Assembly (NCBI GenBank): GCA_036768485.1
Contig: JAVLUZ010000142.1
Span: 3,986,049-4,050,048 of the forward strand
Length of the DNA stretch: 64,000 nt
Direction of reading: 5' to 3'
DNA from: Mermis nigrescens
Taxonomy: Eukaryota; Nematoda; Enoplea; Mermithida; Mermithidae
The notes under the pieces are model-generated. The model did not search any database, was not told the origin of the DNA, and saw only the letters and a list, made by a program, of their open reading frames with translations. Position 1 is the stretch's first letter; every line of letters begins with the position of its first letter. The position numbers were made by a program, and so were the translations under genes. Positions 21,928 through 33,071 of the stretch are shown here, piece after piece.

Positions 21928-22852
21928 GGGTCATTCCATGTCAAGTGATCAAGGGCTCCCTGCATGACCATCACAGATTTTGATGGAATTTTATACATAG
22001 GATCTCACAAGTCTTAAACGAACTTTGTTCAAATTTCAGGTCTTCCTGTTGAATACCTGTGGAGATATAGCCACTTGTTGGACCCCACACTGCTACCACG
22101 TACAGTGTGACTGTCATATTCTGGCAACTTTGAGATATTATATCTCCCTGTCTGTTTTTTCAAAAGAAATAAAACTAAGCTACCTTGTAGAACTTTTTGA
22201 GCTCTATCAAATCAAACTATAAACAATTATTCTTAGCGTTTTTTGAGTGGGTAAATTTGTGTGAAGTTGGCAAAAAAATTTGTATTTGAAAAATATTCAA
22301 AGTTTGACACTGCATCACTCCGGGAGTACTTAAGTTATAAACATGAGATTCAGCATATTATATCTCAGTACAACCTTGTTTTCGAGTCTGTACTTTGAAT
22401 CTCCAATCTCATTTCATTAGTTTACAAAATAAGTGTAAAGTTGACATTTTTTGCAGAAAGACCAAAAATAGGGTAGATTCAGCTAGCTTTTACAAAAAAC
22501 TATATTCTAGAAACGCTTTCAAACTAATCTCATTAGAAAGAGCGTGTTTTTAGCTCCCTAGAAAAATGCATTTGATTTTCCAACGCGGCTTAACAGTGCC
22601 CAAAAAAGAGGGATAAACTTTGGAAGAGGTTGCCACAGCAATGAGCTATTTTCAATGCACAATTTGCTCATTTTTAGATTGGTTTTTCCTGTTTATTGCT
22701 ACTAGAATTTTTGTTGCAATTACTCATGATAAACTGCAGTAAATGACGTAATGATAACTGTTGCATTCTTGGTCACCAGCTGGCAGCTATATTCATTTTC
22801 TTTTTCAGATTAAAATTACTTTGCATTATAATATTAATTGATTTTATTTTGA

Positions 22853-25393
22853 ATGGATGCGAGTGAGCAAGTTGTTAATAATAGATTAATTCCCGAATGT
22901 GCCATCGGAAAAAAAATTGTCATCAAAATGCCACTATGGCGCATTTTATTCAAAAAAACTGGACTCGATGCTATGCACACTTTACCCGATGATCAAAGAT
23001 TGCTGATTACTCTGCGATCAGAAGTCGAGCTTATGGATGATGACCAAATTTGTCTGCATCACAAAGCGAAGTATCTGGACATGTATGAAATGGCGCAAAA
23101 ATTATGCTGCAATCCATTTGAAAAGAAGAGTCACATTGTTAAAAGTGGATTATCAAAAGTTGATCTTGCCATGTCCGAAAATTTCAGAAAAGTAGCAAAG
23201 AGAAACGTAAAGCCTGGCCAGAAGATTTGCATTAAATGTAAAGCCCAGCATACTTCTATGATTGAAGCTATTGAAGCATCTTCTTCATCTGCAGATGATT
23301 TTGAAATGGACATTTCAGAAGGTATCGATCAAAGCCTGAGTGCTCTAGGCACTTCTCCACTGAAAATTCGAAGGTTATCCACAAGAGATAAGGCTGGCTA
23401 TGTAAAAAAGAAGATTGAACGTACTCAGAATGTGATAGCAGAAAAAATAACATCTGCTGCTGGATTTTCACCTGAAGGCATTGGACAATCTAGTCGATCA
23501 GTGCAATGCAGTTTATGTATTGACTACATTGACCTGATTGAAGAACTAAAAGCGAAAATCGAAATATCCAGCAGGTCAACAAAGGTTCAGCTATTAACAA
23601 TGGCCCCAAAAAGTTGGTCAATAATGGAGACAGCAAATCAATTCGGTGTATCAGAGCGCATGGTAAGAACAGCCAGAAAAATAAAGAAAGAAAAAGGTAT
23701 TTGTGCAATGCCCAAGGCAAAAGCTGTCAAACTACTGGCAAAAGAAGTTGCCAATAGGGTCCAAGAGTTTTATGAAGATGATGAATTTAGTAGAATGTGC
23801 CCTGGCAAAAAAGATTGTGTTTCAGTTCGACTCAATGATGTCAAAGTCCAAAGGCAAAAGCGGCTGCTGTTATGCAATTTGAAAGAGCTATTTGTTGCAT
23901 ATCGTAACAAATATAGAGCTGAAATCGGATTCTCCAAATTTTGTGACCTTAGACCAAAGTGGTGTGTAATGGTCAGTACTTCAGGCACACACTCCGTCTG
24001 TGTCTGTGCTATACATCAAAATGTAAAGCTCATGTTACAAGGCGCTAATATCAAAGACAACTATAAAATGCTAATGGAAAAGTCCGTATATGACTTAAAT
24101 AACAAGGACTGTATGCTTCAGCGATGTCAAAACTGCCCTGGTGAAGAAGCTCTGACCATAAACTTGGAGGAAATGTTCGAGGATTGGGATTCAGAAGAGA
24201 CCATAGAATTCAAACAGTGGGTGCACACACACGGACCGTGAAACTTTAGATACAAGTGTACTAACAGTGGAAAACTTTATCGAAAAACTTGCAAGCAAGA
24301 TTTGGAAGCTTACTGGTCATCATTTCATCTCGAAACATCAAAGCAAATATTTAAAGTTGCTGAAGTCCAACCTAAAAGAAACAGAATTTATCCTTTTGCT
24401 AGACTTTGCTGAAAATTACTCATTTGTTGTCCAAGATGCTGCCCAGGGATTTCATTGGGAAAACTCACGAGCCACATTACATCCATTTGTTGCTTATTAT
24501 GTTGACACAGTGGGCAAATTGCAAACTGTTAGCTGTTGCATTATTTCTGATCACATGCAGCATGATACAGTATCTGTGAATGTGTTTATTCGAAAACTGA
24601 TCGAATTTTTGGTGACCCAGGCAAATGTTACCAAAATATACTACTTTAGTGATGGCTCAGCTGCGCAATATAAGAACTATAAGAACTTTATCAATTTGTT
24701 CAAGCACAAAAATGATTTTGAGATTGAGGCCGAATGGAACTTTTTCGGAACAAGTCATGGAAAATCGCCATGTGATGGAGTTGGTGGAACAATCAAGCGA
24801 CTGGCTACTCGGAGCAAGCCTCCAAAGACCATCAACCAACCAAATATTGACGCCAAAAGATTTATTTGACTTTTGCGACCAAACTATTCATGGAATTAAA
24901 TATATATATGCTCCAAAAGAAGAAGTGGAACAAAGCAAAAAGTTTCAAGAAGAAAGGTGGAAAGAAAGCAGCACGATAGCTGGTACAAGAGAGCATCATC
25001 AGTTTGTACCAGTTGATTCAAACTCAATTCGTGTCAGCAAAGTTTCAAATGACACGACCAATTTTGTAGCTAAAATTTCTGACACTGCCTGTCCAAGTTT
25101 GAAATTAACTGAACTGTTTCCTCGTTGTTATGTTGCCTGTATTTATGACAACAAATGGTGGATCGGCAACATTGTTGAGGTCTCAGTTGAACAAAATGAT
25201 GTACTGATAAAATTCTATGCATCCTCATGGTCCAGCTCTTTCGTTTTACTGGCCTGAAAGGCAAGATATTTGTTGGGTTCCAGAGCAACACCTCATTTAC
25301 ATGCTCTGTGCCCCTTCAGTTACATCGTCTGGCCGACAGTATCAATTTCCAGAAAATATTTTAAAGAAAGTAGCTCATAAATTTCACAATTAA
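22853..25393 (+). pseudogene. Transposase of the long-TIR transposon, three frameshifts
   Basis: The ATG at 22853 opens a 462-residue frame with CxxC pairs (CIKC about residue 124, CSLC about 214), a helix-turn-helix (WSIMETANQFGVSERMVRTA, about 256-275) and a Cys/His block (HSVCVCAIHQNVKLM). Near 24230 the frame breaks inside a CACACACAC run; two missing bases would explain it. The second frame holds the likely catalytic core: LLLDFAENY (24394), YYFSDGSAAQYKNY (24640) and HGKSPCDGVGGTIKR (24755), where the two D blocks look like the first catalytic acids of a DDE fold. Further breaks near 24840 and 25215 lead to the stop at 25391-25393. Intact length would be about 845 residues. Similar proteins are widespread in invertebrate genomes; I do not know a published name. 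Confidence 0.8.
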
Positions 25394-25424
25394 AAAGACT
25401 GATGCCCAGCTAAAATCAAAGTGG

Positions 25425-25625
25425 ACCCTCATTTCGGCTTGGGAACCATATAAGATACCCACCTCAGGCTTGGGAACCTAGGATAAGATGCCCAATCATT
25501 GGCTTTAGAACCAGATAGATACCACCACCAAGGCTTTGGAACCTAGATGAAGAAACCAAATTCGAGGCTTGGGAACCTGGACAAAGTAGCCCACCTGTGG
25601 CTGGTATTGCACAGCTATCAGGCGT
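25425..25625 (+). repeat. 33-bp minisatellite, about five units
   Basis: Units begin GGCTTGGGAACCTAGATAAG and continue with an ATRCCCACCT-like stretch. They lie between the transposase stop and the right inverted repeat and are diverged from each other. Confidence 0.75.
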
Positions 25626-26531
25626 GACCCCTATGGCGATGGGGTTGCCAGTTCAAGTTCTTGACTGGTAGTGACAATGTCACCATGGACCAACGCAATA
25701 GATTAGTAACACGTCAATGTAAAACTTTAAAATATACACCAACTACCCAGAAAAAGACCAAAGTGCATGTTAAAATATAGCTCATAGTAATGCCAATATC
25801 TCCCAACTTTGTCCTCTTTTTTTGGCACTATTAACCCGCGTTGGAAAATCAAATGCACTTTTCTAGGAGTTTAAAACATGCTCTTTCTAATAAGATATGT
25901 TTCAAAGCGTATTTAGAAAATAGTTTTTCGTAAAAGCTGGCTGAAGTAACCCAATTTTTAGCCTTTTCACAAAAATTGTCAACTTTACACCTATTTTGTA
26001 AACTAACGGAAATGAGGTTTGAGGTTCCAAGTGTAGATTCTAAAAGAAGGTTATACTGAGATGTTGTATGTTAAATCTCGTGTTTATCATGCAAGTACTT
26101 CAGGAGCTATACAGTGTCAAACTTAAAATGTTTTTCAAATGCAAATTTTTTTTGCCGAATTTACACAAGATTTTATGCTCAGAATTGACCAGAAAAAACT
26201 GTTCATAGTTTCATTAAATAGAGCTTAAAGAGTTGTATAAGACTTAAAAAGTTGAATAAATTTTTTTTGTACAGTCATAATATACGTGGTAACAGCATGG
26301 GGTCAAACAAGTGGCTATATCTCCACAGGTATTCAACAGGCAGACCTGAAACTTAAACAAAGTTCGTTCAAGACATGTGAGATTTTATGTGTAAGATTTC
26401 ATCAAAATCTGTGATGGTCATGCAGGGCACTTTTCAAAAATCTGATCACTTGACATGGAATGACCCTTCTAAAACCATCCACTACAGGTTAAAATGCGAG
26501 CGAAGCGCCAGCTTCCCATATCAAGAAGCAT

Positions 26532-26775
26532 TCAACTTGACTGCCTATAATATGATATTGGTGTGCTATATTACCTGCAGTCTAGGCCGCTGATTTTTGA
26601 CTGCATATAATTTTACATTGTGTGCTATATTGCCTGCAGTCTAGGTCGCTGGCTTTGGACTGCACATAGTTTTACGTTGTGTGTTATATTACCTGCAGTC
26701 TAGGCCATTGGTTTTTGACTGTGTATAATTTTACATTGTGTGCTATATTACCTGCAGTTGACTGCAAATAATTAC
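26532..26775 (+). repeat. ~62-bp tandem repeat, about four units
   Basis: Units share TTTTGACTGCATATAATTTT, TGTGTGCTATATTACCTGCA and GTCTAGGCCGCTGG. The array starts about 65 bp after the large transposon. No coding content. Confidence 0.8.
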
Positions 26776-26871
26776 TACCTCAATCGGAATGCACTTTTTT
26801 CTGCATGTTTTGAAACAATATCTCTTTCAGTTTTCAATTTGTGGAGACAGCAATTGCTTGCGGATTCAGAT

Positions 26872-27095
26872 TGATGCTAGACATGGGCTAAGCCTAAGGC
26901 ATAAATGAGCAAAAATTGCTCCACTCTCTTTGCTCGCTCCGCAATTTTCGTTCCATTTATCTCAGGCTTAGCCCATGCGCTGGCATCAATGTGAGATACA
27001 CATAACTAAGCCTAAGCCTAAGACATTGGTTACCCCGCTCAGTAACAGTCCCCCGACGCTTCGGAGACTAATCCGAAGCAATCCCAAAGGCAGAG
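26872..27095 (+). repeat. Short hairpin plus duplicated block
   Basis: ATGCTAGACATGGGCTAAGC at 26874 pairs with GCTTAGCCCATGCGCTGGCA at about 26962, forming a hairpin of about 110 bp. The right part is the direct repeat of 21510-21690. Confidence 0.6.
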
Positions 27096-27702
27096 CTTAC
27101 TTTTCGCCTATCCTTAAACACATGAACTTCAACAGCCTTGCAACTCGGTCAATAATGCCGACCGCCCTCTAATTCTTTCAGATTTGAATTCATTGACCCT
27201 TAATTAGATCAAATCAACCAGGCAAAGTTAATTTCTAGAAGGTCACTACGTTCTCAATATTAGCCACATACAGTAGCTGGGAATACTCCCAACAGCTGCA
27301 AGACACGAAACAAACAAAGAGCAACAACCTTATTCAGCTAATATTGAAATCTAACAACAAAATCGATTGTTCATTGTGACTGCCACATATATGTATGTAT
27401 GTTTCTCTTCAATGCTCGGACATTACCAGATTTTGATGAAAAAATGCACTGGCTCTCAAAAATATTAGGAAATAGGCCAGCAGTCAAACTGGTCTAATTC
27501 AGAAAAGTGTGGGCTATTGAGGTGGCTGAATAAAAGCGCCCTGTTTTGCAGCATGCAATGGCAATTGTAAGCTAGGGGCTGAGACTTTCGAGCATGGGCA
27601 TTGTGTTGACCAGACTGAGGTTGGTTGACCTTTACTAGTCAAAGGAACAGCATAAAGCAAACAAAAATAGATTGGAAATACAATTTGAATCACCGACAGT
27701 TA
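27096..27702. other. No gene seen
   Basis: No frame of interest; an ATGTATGTATG stretch near 27392. Degenerate repeat sequence. Confidence 0.4.
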
Positions 27703-28520
27703 TTTATTTCAGTTGATTTGAAAAATCGGTAACCTGTGGATAAAAAACCAAAAAAAAAACCCAAAACCCAATGATTTTTTTGCCCCAAAAAAACCCAAAA
27801 AAACCCAGAAAAGCCAGATTAAAAAAACCCAGCTTTACCAACTCTGATTTAATCTTATACTTGTTATTGATGTTTAGGCCGCGATCATGCCAATCCGCAG
27901 CACTTTTATCGACAACTTGCTCTAGAACTTTACTAAGATTGAAAATCCTCATCTTCTGCACCGATTTTTAAAACATTTTGTGGAGTGCAAAAATGCGTTT
28001 TAGAGAGGTTAAATGTCAAAACTTTATTTTTTGTCATTGTTATTTAGGCCATGCAATGAATTGGGCCAATTTTTTGTGCAAAAATGTGCTTCAGAGAGCC
28101 AAAATTCGAAATTTTCCGGTGCTATTGATTTAATTTCACATTTGCTATTGATGCTAAGGCCGTGCCACGCCGATCACTGCACTTTTATTGACATCTTGTT
28201 CTAGAACTTTAATATGATTGAAAATTCTTATCTTCTACACGGATTTTCGGACAAGTTTTTTTTATTCAAAAATGCTTTTTTAGAAATAAAATTTCAAAAT
28301 GTTTCTGCGCTTTGTGCTGGATTGATTTGATTGAATTATTTGCTATTGATGGTTAGGCCGCGCCGTGCTGATTGCAACAAAATGCGTTTTAGAGAGGTGA
28401 AATTTAGATATTTTCTGGCGCTTCGTGTCATTTTGATAAATTATTGACTTTTTATTCCTCGAAGAGACTCCGGAAATCGGCTAAAGTGCACTAATGAAGG
28501 TCTTAAAATGCAGGTTCAGG
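27703..28520. repeat. Tandem repeat array, ~200-bp units, with AAACCC-rich leader
   Basis: 27749-27830 is a run of AAAACCCAAAAA-type iterations. From about 27835 units repeat TTATTGATGTTTAGGCCGCG, CACTTTTATCGACAACTTGC and AAAATGCGTTTTAGAGAGGT three to four times. The same units occur at 10150-10590. A GC hairpin variant lies near 28417. Confidence 0.65.
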
Positions 28521-28562
28521 AGATGTCAGATAAATAAATAGTACAAATAAGATATATGGAAC

Positions 28563-28702
28563 AAAGGTTCTCATGCAAGAGAACCGGTCTTCGGCGCAGT
28601 ATGGTAACAGCTGTGCTAGGAGTCCGCGCTGATAAAGATTGACTGGTTCAACACCAGCTGACACCAGTTTTGCCTTCAGCTAGCGTCCTCTATTACACAT
28701 GT
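28563..28702 (+). mobile_element. tRNA-derived SINE, copy 1
   Basis: TCGGCGCAGTATGGTAACAG resembles an A box and GACTGGTTCAACACCAGC contains a good B box (GGTTCAACACC), about 50 bases apart. A tRNA-unrelated tail follows (CCAGTTTTGCCTTCAGCTAG, CCTCTATTACACATGTGAC). A second copy lies at 29030. Confidence 0.75.
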
Positions 28703-29029
28703 GACATGGCAAGACTGAGCAGTATATGACGTCAGTCATTGACAATGGACCTTGCATATTATGGGCCAACGTGCCAAAATTTGGAATAACTAAGGCAAAA
28801 ATATAAGCCAATTGATATCTGATAATTTCACAATAACTATAGAGCCAAAGCGCATTATTATATTCGACTACTTTAGGTCAAAAGGCATAAAAATTTCCTA
28901 AGTTAGTCCACATTTATACATACATATCCTGCAGCGACGAGGACGCTGTTTCTCTGAATAAGGGGAATGTCAGGGATGACAGCTGACGCAAGAGCTGATA
29001 CTCTATTTCATCAGCATAATAACGAACAA

Positions 29030-29172
29030 ACGTTCTCAAGCAAGGAACCGGTCTTGGCGCAGTTGGTAACACAGCTGTGTTGGGAGTCAGCGCTGATAAA
29101 GGTTGGCTGCTTCGACATTCATCTGACACCGGTTTTGCCTTCAACCAGCGTCCTCTATTACTTATGTGACAA
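29030..29172 (+). mobile_element. tRNA-derived SINE, copy 2
   Basis: About 80% identical to the copy at 28563: GGTCTTGGCGCAGTTGGTAA (A box), GGTTGGCTGCTTCGACATTC (decayed B box), and the same tail ending TATTACTTATGTGAC. Open frames on both strands here are shadows. Confidence 0.75.
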
Positions 29173-29604
29173 AATTTACAATAACAAAATGTTCAAAAAC
29201 TTGTTTTGGGTCTCGCCATTTTATGTAGGATGGAGTTTCTGCAAAAACATCGGTTTTTCAACATGAGCGCTCAAATGTTGAACGTTTTTCAGACCCCCAA
29301 ATGTGAACCAAAATTTGGAATGTGGAAAATTTGTGGTTCTTGCTGCCACCTTGGGGTTTTCCCCCAAAATTGGGGTTCTTTAAGCTTTCAAGTTTTTTGC
29401 TTCTATGCTTAACCATATAAATTTGATTTTTTAAAAGCCTCTGTGGTTTTTTCGACGAGTTGTCTATACTTTGTACAGGGTGTGGGGTTTTTTTGTGAAG
29501 AATTTCAGGGGTTCTTTAAATTTTGAGCTGGCACAAACTGGTCGTGTCGTCACAGGGCGCTTGTCTTGTCACGCCTAATTATCCATTCCATATTTACATG
29601 GACT
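29173..29604. other. No gene seen
   Basis: Short frames without recognisable content. Homopolymer-rich non-coding sequence. Confidence 0.4.
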
Positions 29605-29942
29605 TAGAAGGAAGCGGCCGCCCCCACTTGGCCGTGAAAATTTTTTTGGCAGTTAGGATAATGCACGAAAAGATAAAAAAATTGCATATTTCTGCCAGAA
29701 AATAGTCAAATTTTTCTCGCGCTCCGCCTATATGTGAAATATTTTCTATAGTTTTGGGTCCAGCGCAACCAAAAAATGGCACTTTTCACAGCCTATTTAG
29801 AGAAGAGGAAATTTTCTTCAGAAAAGTTAAATTTTATAAGGCTAACAGAAAGAGCTTGTTGAAAAACGTCGGGAAATGCGGTTCTACTGAGCTATCCGTA
29901 GGAAATTTCCGAGATATTAAAAGTTTACTTTTGGGTCCGCCC
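29605..29942 (+). repeat. Relative of the 342-bp hAT MITE at 34999
   Basis: GGAAGCGGCCGCCCCCACTT, TTGGCCGTGAAAATTTTTTT and CGTCGGGAAATGCGGTTCTA parallel the same blocks at 35018-35260. The termini are too diverged to define the ends. Confidence 0.55.
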
Positions 29943-30177
29943 ATAGGTGGGCAGCACTAAATTCTGGGGGTGGGGTGTGCTAGTTTTTTAAATGTCAAAA
30001 AATGGTCCTAAAATAATGGTATGGCGAAAAACGCCATTTTTCAAGGCTTCGAGCGAGCTATCCATTGGCATCACAAAATCGTAGAAGAATCAAAAAAGTA
30101 TTGAATTCTGTGGGATGTATTCAACCCTCTGAGGGGGCGCATCCCCTGCAACCCCCCTCCCCCACGCCCACGTGTGA
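29943..30177 (+). mobile_element. MITE, CATAGGTGGGC family, copy c
   Basis: It opens CATAGGTGGGCAGCACTAAA and closes CCCACGCCCACGTGTG. GGTCCGCC precedes and AGTCCGCC follows, a 7/8 match to an 8-bp duplication. Confidence 0.85.
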
Positions 30178-30650
30178 GTCCGCCTCGTTGGTCGGATCCT
30201 AGATACGGGCCGGGCCTATGTACCAATATAGACAGGTGGCCGGCCTGGGGGTCAGCCCAGCCTATCCGGACTTGTGGGGTCAATTAGGAAGCTTTTTGGG
30301 GATAGAATTCCACGAAGATGCTATACACTTAAAAAATGTGTCAATCCGCAGTTTTTGATAAATTTCAAGCACTTTTAAAGAAAATGTCCGATTTTCATTC
30401 ATTTTGCCTCATTTCTCCAAGGAAATTTTCGATTCTTTCATCCTATTAAATCCCTCAAGTAGGTACAGACCCATATCCAGGATTTTGTTTCGGGGAGCAC
30501 GACCATACATGGGCAACTTAGAGGTGACCAGAGAGGGGTGAAATCCAGAAATGGTCATTCAGTAAATTGTGGTCATAGTTTCTCTTGCACAAGGCCTCTT
30601 TGTGGTATAAACATACAAATACGGTTCGCAAAACTCAATGTAGGTACAAT
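30178..30650. other. Mosaic of repeat fragments
   Basis: Contains a GC-rich stretch (about 30178-30290) and fragments similar to sequences near 50030 and 53880 (GGGGTGAAATCCAGAAATGG). No gene. Confidence 0.45.
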
Positions 30651-30867
30651 CAGTGATTGGACCTAGGGTAGTTTTTGGACCCTCGGCCGAGGCCGAGGCC
30701 GAGGCCGAGGGTAATGCCGAGGGTCAAGCTTATATACCTATAACCATAAATAGTACTCTTAGAATATTTTGTATGTACATGAGCTAGAGAATAATCGTAA
30801 TATTTAACACTTTATCGAACTAAAACAAATGTTTATTGGTGTTGGCCAGAATTTTTATTTCAATCTG

Positions 30868-31132
30868 ATGAAACAGATAATTCATCATCGAAATCTAGAT
30901 CATCTGAATCAAAGTTAGCCTCATCTATTTCGCCTTGTTGCGCTATCACGTTATCGTCATCGTCAGCCTTTATCAGATTCTTTAAAGTCACACTATTATA
31001 ACCAACTGCTTTAAGATTGTGCTTTACAAAAAAGAGTCTTTGAATGTTTTGACAAATGCGAGAATTACTGTACTTTCTGATCCATCCAGTAGCGGGAGGG
31101 GGCGGTATACAAACTTTTCCAAAAAAGTCCAA
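30868..31132 (-). pseudogene. Acidic C-terminal tail of the element's transposase, left arm
   Basis: The frame reads HNLKAVGYNSVTLKNLI, then an acidic stretch with DDLDFDDELS, and stops at 30868. AATAAA-like signals follow. It is the mirror of 32905-33071. Everything upstream of about residue 35 (FFGKVCIPPPP) is unrelated sequence, so only the last ~55 codons are transposase. Confidence 0.6.
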
Positions 31133-31499
31133 AACAGGTCCAAAATTTTGCCCTCAACGTGCGAAATAGCATTTTTCGGTGTTTTACATTGTATACTTTT
31201 ACATAAAATCACTTTTGAAGTCATATTTTTTTTGAAATTTCAGAATTTTCGACAATTTTGTGCAAAAAAATCATTAAATTTCCAAGACTTTAACAAAAAT
31301 CTGGCGCGAAGCACCGAGAAATTTGCAAAATTAAGGCGGATAGACGTCTAGAAGCATGATTTACTGCTTGATTTCCTGTATTTATAGCATTTGATGCAAA
31401 ACATTGAAATTTTTTCATTGAAAATAGAAGAAAACTATGCAAAAATAGCTGTTTCTGCTGTTAAAATTGTTTTGAAACCTACATGAAGAGAAAAGGGCT

Positions 31500-32384
31500 T
31501 CCAGGGCCCGGTTTCACCACAAAGCTACAAGTTAGGAGTTACGGGTGACGGTTTCATGAGTACGGGCTACGACGAGTGCTACGAATTTCCGTTTCACCAA
31601 AAACTGAGATTTACGAGCCACGGGCTACGAGTTACGAGTTCTACGAGTACTTTTTACGAGTGTTTTTTCACGAATAACGGCTGGGCGGTTTCACCAGATA
31701 TTACGATTGAATGTTACAAGTGAAAAGATTCGTAAATTTTGTAATATTATCACGGATCAAAAATAGGTCCGTAGGACTCGTAAAGAAGTGGCAGACTAGT
31801 GCGTTTAATAGTTTTCTGGTTTGTTTTTTCTCAATTTGTTTCACTTTCGTGCACACACCTAAATAATACATATACTGGCAGCACATGTAAAGGGTAAGAA
31901 GATTAGCATTAAAAAATGATATATTTTTCAAAAAATGTTTTAGAGAAATCCCATGAAATTCGATTCTTAAGCTGCATTCTTGAGTAGTAATCATCATAGG
32001 TGGGCAGCACCAAAATTCTGGGGGGGGTGAAAAAATTTTCAAAGGTCAAAAAATGGTCTTAAAAGTAGTCATAAGGCCAAAAAACACCATTTTTCGACGT
32101 TTCTCATCGAACACTATCCAATGGCATAAAAAAATCGCCAAAAAAACAGAAAAAATTTTCAAAATTTGAATTCTGGGGGGTATTTCAACTTCTGGGGGTG
32201 CATACCCCCCAAACCCCCCACGCCCATGTGTGCTCGTATTACGAACCCTTAACCCGTTGCTCGTTACTCATAACTCGCAGTCGTAATTCATAACTCGTAA
32301 AAAGATGGTGAAACCCGATTTTCCCGTACAACGGAAGTCGTAGGACTCTTAGGAGTCGTAAACTTATGGTGAAACCGGGCTCAG
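31500..32384. mobile_element. Nested TIR element, CCCGGTTTCACCA ends
   Basis: GGGCCCGGTTTCACCACAAA at about 31505 mirrors TATGGTGAAACCGGGCTC at 32366-32383. The arms are rich in repeated TACGAGTTACGAG-type words. It contains a CATAGGTGGGC MITE at 31995. No duplication or coding sequence was identified, so superfamily is unassigned. Confidence 0.7.
31995..32232 (+). mobile_element. MITE, CATAGGTGGGC family, copy d (reference copy)
   Basis: It opens CATAGGTGGGCAGCACCAAA and closes CCCCACGCCCATGTGTG. The complement of the right end (CACACATGGGC) mirrors the left end loosely. Shared internal blocks: AGGTCAAAAAATGGTCTTAA, TTTTTCGACGTTTCTCATCG, CCAATGGCATAAAAAAATCG, TTGAATTCTGGGGGGTATTT. Confidence 0.85.
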
Positions 32385-32904
32385 GTCGCCAAGAAAGTAA
32401 ATAAATGTCATTAATAGGTATCATCCAGCGCGTAGCGCCAGAAAATTTGAGAAATTATGGTCACTGATGACCAAAACTCATTGCAAATTGCATATCCATT
32501 CTTTATCTCGCCAAATATTTTGGCCGATGGGGAGTGGCCGCCCCCTTAAATCCGCCTCTGCATGTAGCGACTGTACTTTCCGATCCATGTAGCAAAAAGA
32601 CGCTTTTGGTTGTACAAATTATCATTGTGAAATTCAACGCAATGCGCGAAAAGTCTTTCGCGATTATTCTCACATTTTATTTCGAAAGGGGCACTTTCCC
32701 GCAATCCCCCTGTATACGAGCCTGAGCTCTACGTTAGGGTTAAAATAGGAACTATATGCTATGCAGGAAGGTCGGTAGGATACTTAATCAGTGATACTGA
32801 TACACAAAACCTCTAAAATAAAAAATAATTCATGACAATGCGGTGGAAGAATAAAAAAGCTGTGGTGAATGAATGACAGACAAATGTTCAAAAACTCCTT
32901 TTTG

Positions 32905-33071
32905 TATAGCATAATCTCAAAGCAGTTGGTTATAATAGTGTGACTTTAAAGAATCTGATAAACGATGACAACGACGTTGATGCGATAGCACAACAAGGCG
33001 AAATGGATGAGGCTAACTCTGATTCAGATGATCTAGATTTCGATGATGAATTATCTGCTTCAGCAGATTAA
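32905..33071 (+). pseudogene. Acidic C-terminal tail of the element's transposase, right arm
   Basis: HNLKAVGYNSVTLKNLINDD, then an acidic run ending DDLDFDDELSASAD and TAA. Nearly identical to the left arm apart from a few substitutions, with matching 3' flank (ATTCTGGCYAACA). The function of the tail is unknown; acidic ends after a hAT dimerisation domain are common. Confidence 0.6.

Larger units (their letters stand above)
21928..26466 (+). mobile_element. DDE transposon with ~700-bp terminal inverted repeats, possibly Sola
   Basis: The ends are GGGTCATTCCATGTCAAGTG and its complement. The similarity continues inward for about 700 bp on each side (21928-22650 and 25775-26466) at perhaps 75-80%. 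TTCT flanks both ends (21924-21927 and 26467-26470), a 4-bp duplication as known for the Sola superfamily. The interior carries one long, frameshifted transposase gene and a 33-bp minisatellite. Superfamily assignment is tentative; the boundaries are firm. Confidence 0.85.

Noticed and set aside
27749..27830. AAACCC-rich run as a possible telomeric repeat
   Set aside because: The spacing is irregular and T/A counts vary; it is not a regular arthropod TTAGG-type or other telomere array.
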